Positions 62,787-64,000 of a stretch of 64,000 nt of DNA are shown piece after piece. Origin of the DNA: Clostridium sp. C8-1-8 (lineage in GTDB: Bacteria; Bacillota; Clostridia; Clostridiales; Clostridiaceae); NCBI RefSeq assembly GCF_009928445.1, contig NZ_JAABNO010000003.1:310001-374000 (forward strand), read 5' to 3'. The notes beneath the pieces were generated by a model. It saw nothing but the letters and a program-made list of their open reading frames with translations, did not search any database and was not told where the DNA came from. Positions within the stretch are counted from its first letter, which is position 1; each line of letters begins with the position of its first letter. The translations under genes and the position numbers were made by a program.

Positions 62787-63365
62787 ATGAGGTACATTTT
62801 AAACATTAAGGAATGTGAATTTTTAGGAAAGGGAGATGAAGGCGCAGTATATCTAACTCCAGAGGGCTTTGCACTAAAAATATTTTACGACAGAAGAAAA
62901 GCTGAAAGTGAAGTTGCGATCTTAGAGAGAGCTAATAGTAGTAGATTTTTCCCTAAGGTACTGTTTATTGCTGACAATAGAGTTCTAAGAGATTATGTTG
63001 ATGGTATAAATTTATATGATTACATTAGTAAAAATGGATTATCTTATAAACTTTCTATTGAAATAATTGAACTTATAGAAGACTTTAAGCGTCTAAACTT
63101 TAAAAGAATCGATATCAGAAATGCGCACATCTTTGTAAATAAAGCTGGAAAAATACAGGTTATAGATCCAAGAAAGGTCTTTGAAAAAAATATCCCCTAC
63201 CCTAAGGAAATCATTAAAATATTAGTTCAGCTTAATGTTTTTGATGAATTCCTTAAACATGTGTTAGCTTACAAAGGAGCCCTTCTTGATTATTGGATTA
63301 AGGGTTACGAATACTATGAAGCTATGCGTAAGAAGTCAATTACTATAAATATGAAGGCTTGCTAA
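62787..63365 (+). CDS. Short protein-kinase-like protein
   Basis: This 192-residue protein is a minimal kinase fold: GKGDEGAVYLTPEGFALKIF has the glycine loop and ATP lysine (about 15-34), KRIDIRNAHIFVNKAGKIQV has the catalytic Asp and Asn (about 108-127), and IDPRKVFEK holds the metal Asp in place of DFG. It is shorter than normal kinases, lacking much of the C-lobe. Its substrate may be a protein or a small molecule. Ribosome site TTGAGGATAAT. Its TAA stop forms the end of a family A element. Confidence 0.8.
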   Translation: MRYILNIKECEFLGKGDEGAVYLTPEGFALKIFYDRRKAESEVAILERANSSRFFPKVLFIADNRVLRDYVDGINLYDYISKNGLSYKLSIEIIELIEDFKRLNFKRIDIRNAHIFVNKAGKIQVIDPRKVFEKNIPYPKEIIKILVQLNVFDEFLKHVLAYKGALLDYWIKGYEYYEAMRKKSITINMKAC

Positions 63366-63465
63366 AGATGTACCACTTCGATTCGAAATCTATTTTCCAG
63401 AACTCTTCTTATTCTGAGAGGAGAATTTGAAAATATAAATTTTAACACGAAGTGGTACATCTTTA
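63363..63465. repeat. Family A element, best-preserved copy
   Basis: Left end TAAAGATGTACCACTTCG (63363-63380) and right end CGAAGTGGTACATCTTTA (63448-63465) are perfect 18-bp inverted repeats. The centre is also nearly palindromic (CTATTTTCCAGAACTCTTCT and GAGAGGAGAATTTGAAAATA), so the whole can fold into one long hairpin. The first TA lies in the stop codon of the kinase-like gene. Confidence 0.85.
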
Positions 63466-63551
63466 TATCTAAATTCTAAGTTTTCTTGCATTTACTTAAC
63501 TACTTATATAGATAATAATATTCGTATGTTCATAAGCCTTCATTATAGCAA

Positions 63552-64000
63552 CTATTCTAGTTTCTTAAGATAAAGCATATTATTTTCTTCTTTTCTTACT
63601 ATCTCCATAAAAACTTTTTCTAATGTTTCCATTTCATCCTTTGCTACTATCGTATGCTTAGCCATTGAAAACTCAGCAATTTTAGTACTCATTACCACAG
63701 AAAAAATTGGAACCAATATGAAACAGGGCATATAAAAAAAGTTTAGCTTTTTAGGAGTTACTTCTACTCCTATTTTGTTTAATGCTTTAAAGCATTCTCT
63801 TATAGCCAAGATCATGTTCTTCAATGTTCTAGGTGATTTAGCTAAGTGATAATTATTAGAATTAAACCTATATAGAGCCTTACCAATGGGTACCACTACT
63901 GCAACGTGAGTTCTTTGCCAAGAAAGCATATTGTTATTTTTACTTGGTGAAAATCCAGCTTTTCTAAAAATATTAAGCAATCTTTCAAGTCTAATTGTAT
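63552..64000 (-). CDS. Ketopantoate-reductase-like protein, C-terminal part; runs off the window
   Basis: The frame is open to base 64000, so the 5' end lies outside. The visible part (about 149 residues) resembles the C-terminal helical domain of ApbA/PanE-family reductases: FRKAGFSPSKNNNMLSWQRT, then HVAVVVPIGKALYRFNSNNY and later IAEFSMAKHTIVAKDEMETL. The NADPH-binding Rossmann half is not visible. A paralogue with another substrate is more likely than the true pantothenate enzyme, because the C-terminus deviates. The internal ATG near 63980 is not the real start. Confidence 0.7.
   Translation of the reverse strand, partial: TIRLERLLNIFRKAGFSPSKNNNMLSWQRTHVAVVVPIGKALYRFNSNNYHLAKSPRTLKNMILAIRECFKALNKIGVEVTPKKLNFFYMPCFILVPIFSVVMSTKIAEFSMAKHTIVAKDEMETLEKVFMEIVRKEENNMLYLKKLE

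Noticed and set aside
7590-63465. CRISPR array as an explanation for the short repeats
   Set aside because: The repeats are dispersed over tens of kilobases, are diverged and have no regular spacers; no cas genes are present.

Overview
The window looks like the chromosome of a low-GC Firmicute of the Clostridium type. The DNA is very AT-rich, most genes have strong GGAGG-type ribosome sites, TTG and GTG starts are common, and several families are typical of clostridia (a CD3324-like protein, XRE/TPR regulators, a double-permease ABC importer, a YfmS-like soluble chemotaxis transducer). I cannot name the species. I saw no rRNA, tRNA, CRISPR array or intact transposase. Functional calls come from motifs and family knowledge; no searches were run.

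Layout. 1-2287 (minus) is the start of a non-ribosomal peptide synthetase that begins in the middle of its condensation domain and carries a GrsA-like, phenylalanine-type adenylation code. 3069-9031 (minus) is an ABC importer operon: binding lipoprotein, fused double permease, ATPase, PHP phosphoesterase and RpiR/SIS regulator. 9343-14686 (minus) holds a membrane protein, a terpene-cyclase-fold protein with the wreck of a paralogue behind it, an AraC regulator, a TPR regulator and a DUF3892 protein. 15289-22283 (plus) holds LysR plus an NmrA-type reductase, a metallophosphoesterase, MerR plus an amidohydrolase, and two acetyltransferases.

22518-48951 is almost entirely minus strand. It is a long run of small, mostly single-gene units: ABC-F, nucleosidase, many GNAT acetyltransferases, HIT, small P-loop kinases, HD hydrolase, 2H phosphoesterase, APH-like kinase, TraX and XRE regulators. 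One real operon lies within it: an ECF sigma factor, a membrane protein and an ABC exporter. 49533-64000 has mixed strands: soluble chemotaxis transducer, nucleoside phosphorylase, RraB-like protein, two metallopeptidase-like proteins, a HAD-GNAT fusion, a second ABC exporter, an OPT transporter, a methyltransferase, a kinase-like protein and a partial ketopantoate-reductase-like gene.

The most unusual feature is what lies between the genes. I see at least four families of short dispersed repeats: (A) an element of about 100 bp with 16-18 bp terminal inverted repeats resembling AAGATGTACCACTTCG; (B) an element of about 100 bp without clear termini; (C) a repeated terminator hairpin unit; and (P27) a 26-28 bp element with GGGACA/TGTCCC ends. 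P27 sits at the 3' end of seven minus-strand genes, always in the same orientation. In three unrelated proteins it is translated as a shared C-terminal tail such as RHRETEIMS. The spacers also contain fragments of decayed genes, including a LysR helix-turn-helix piece and a transducer-like N-terminus. The whole suggests an accessory region with high gene turnover.
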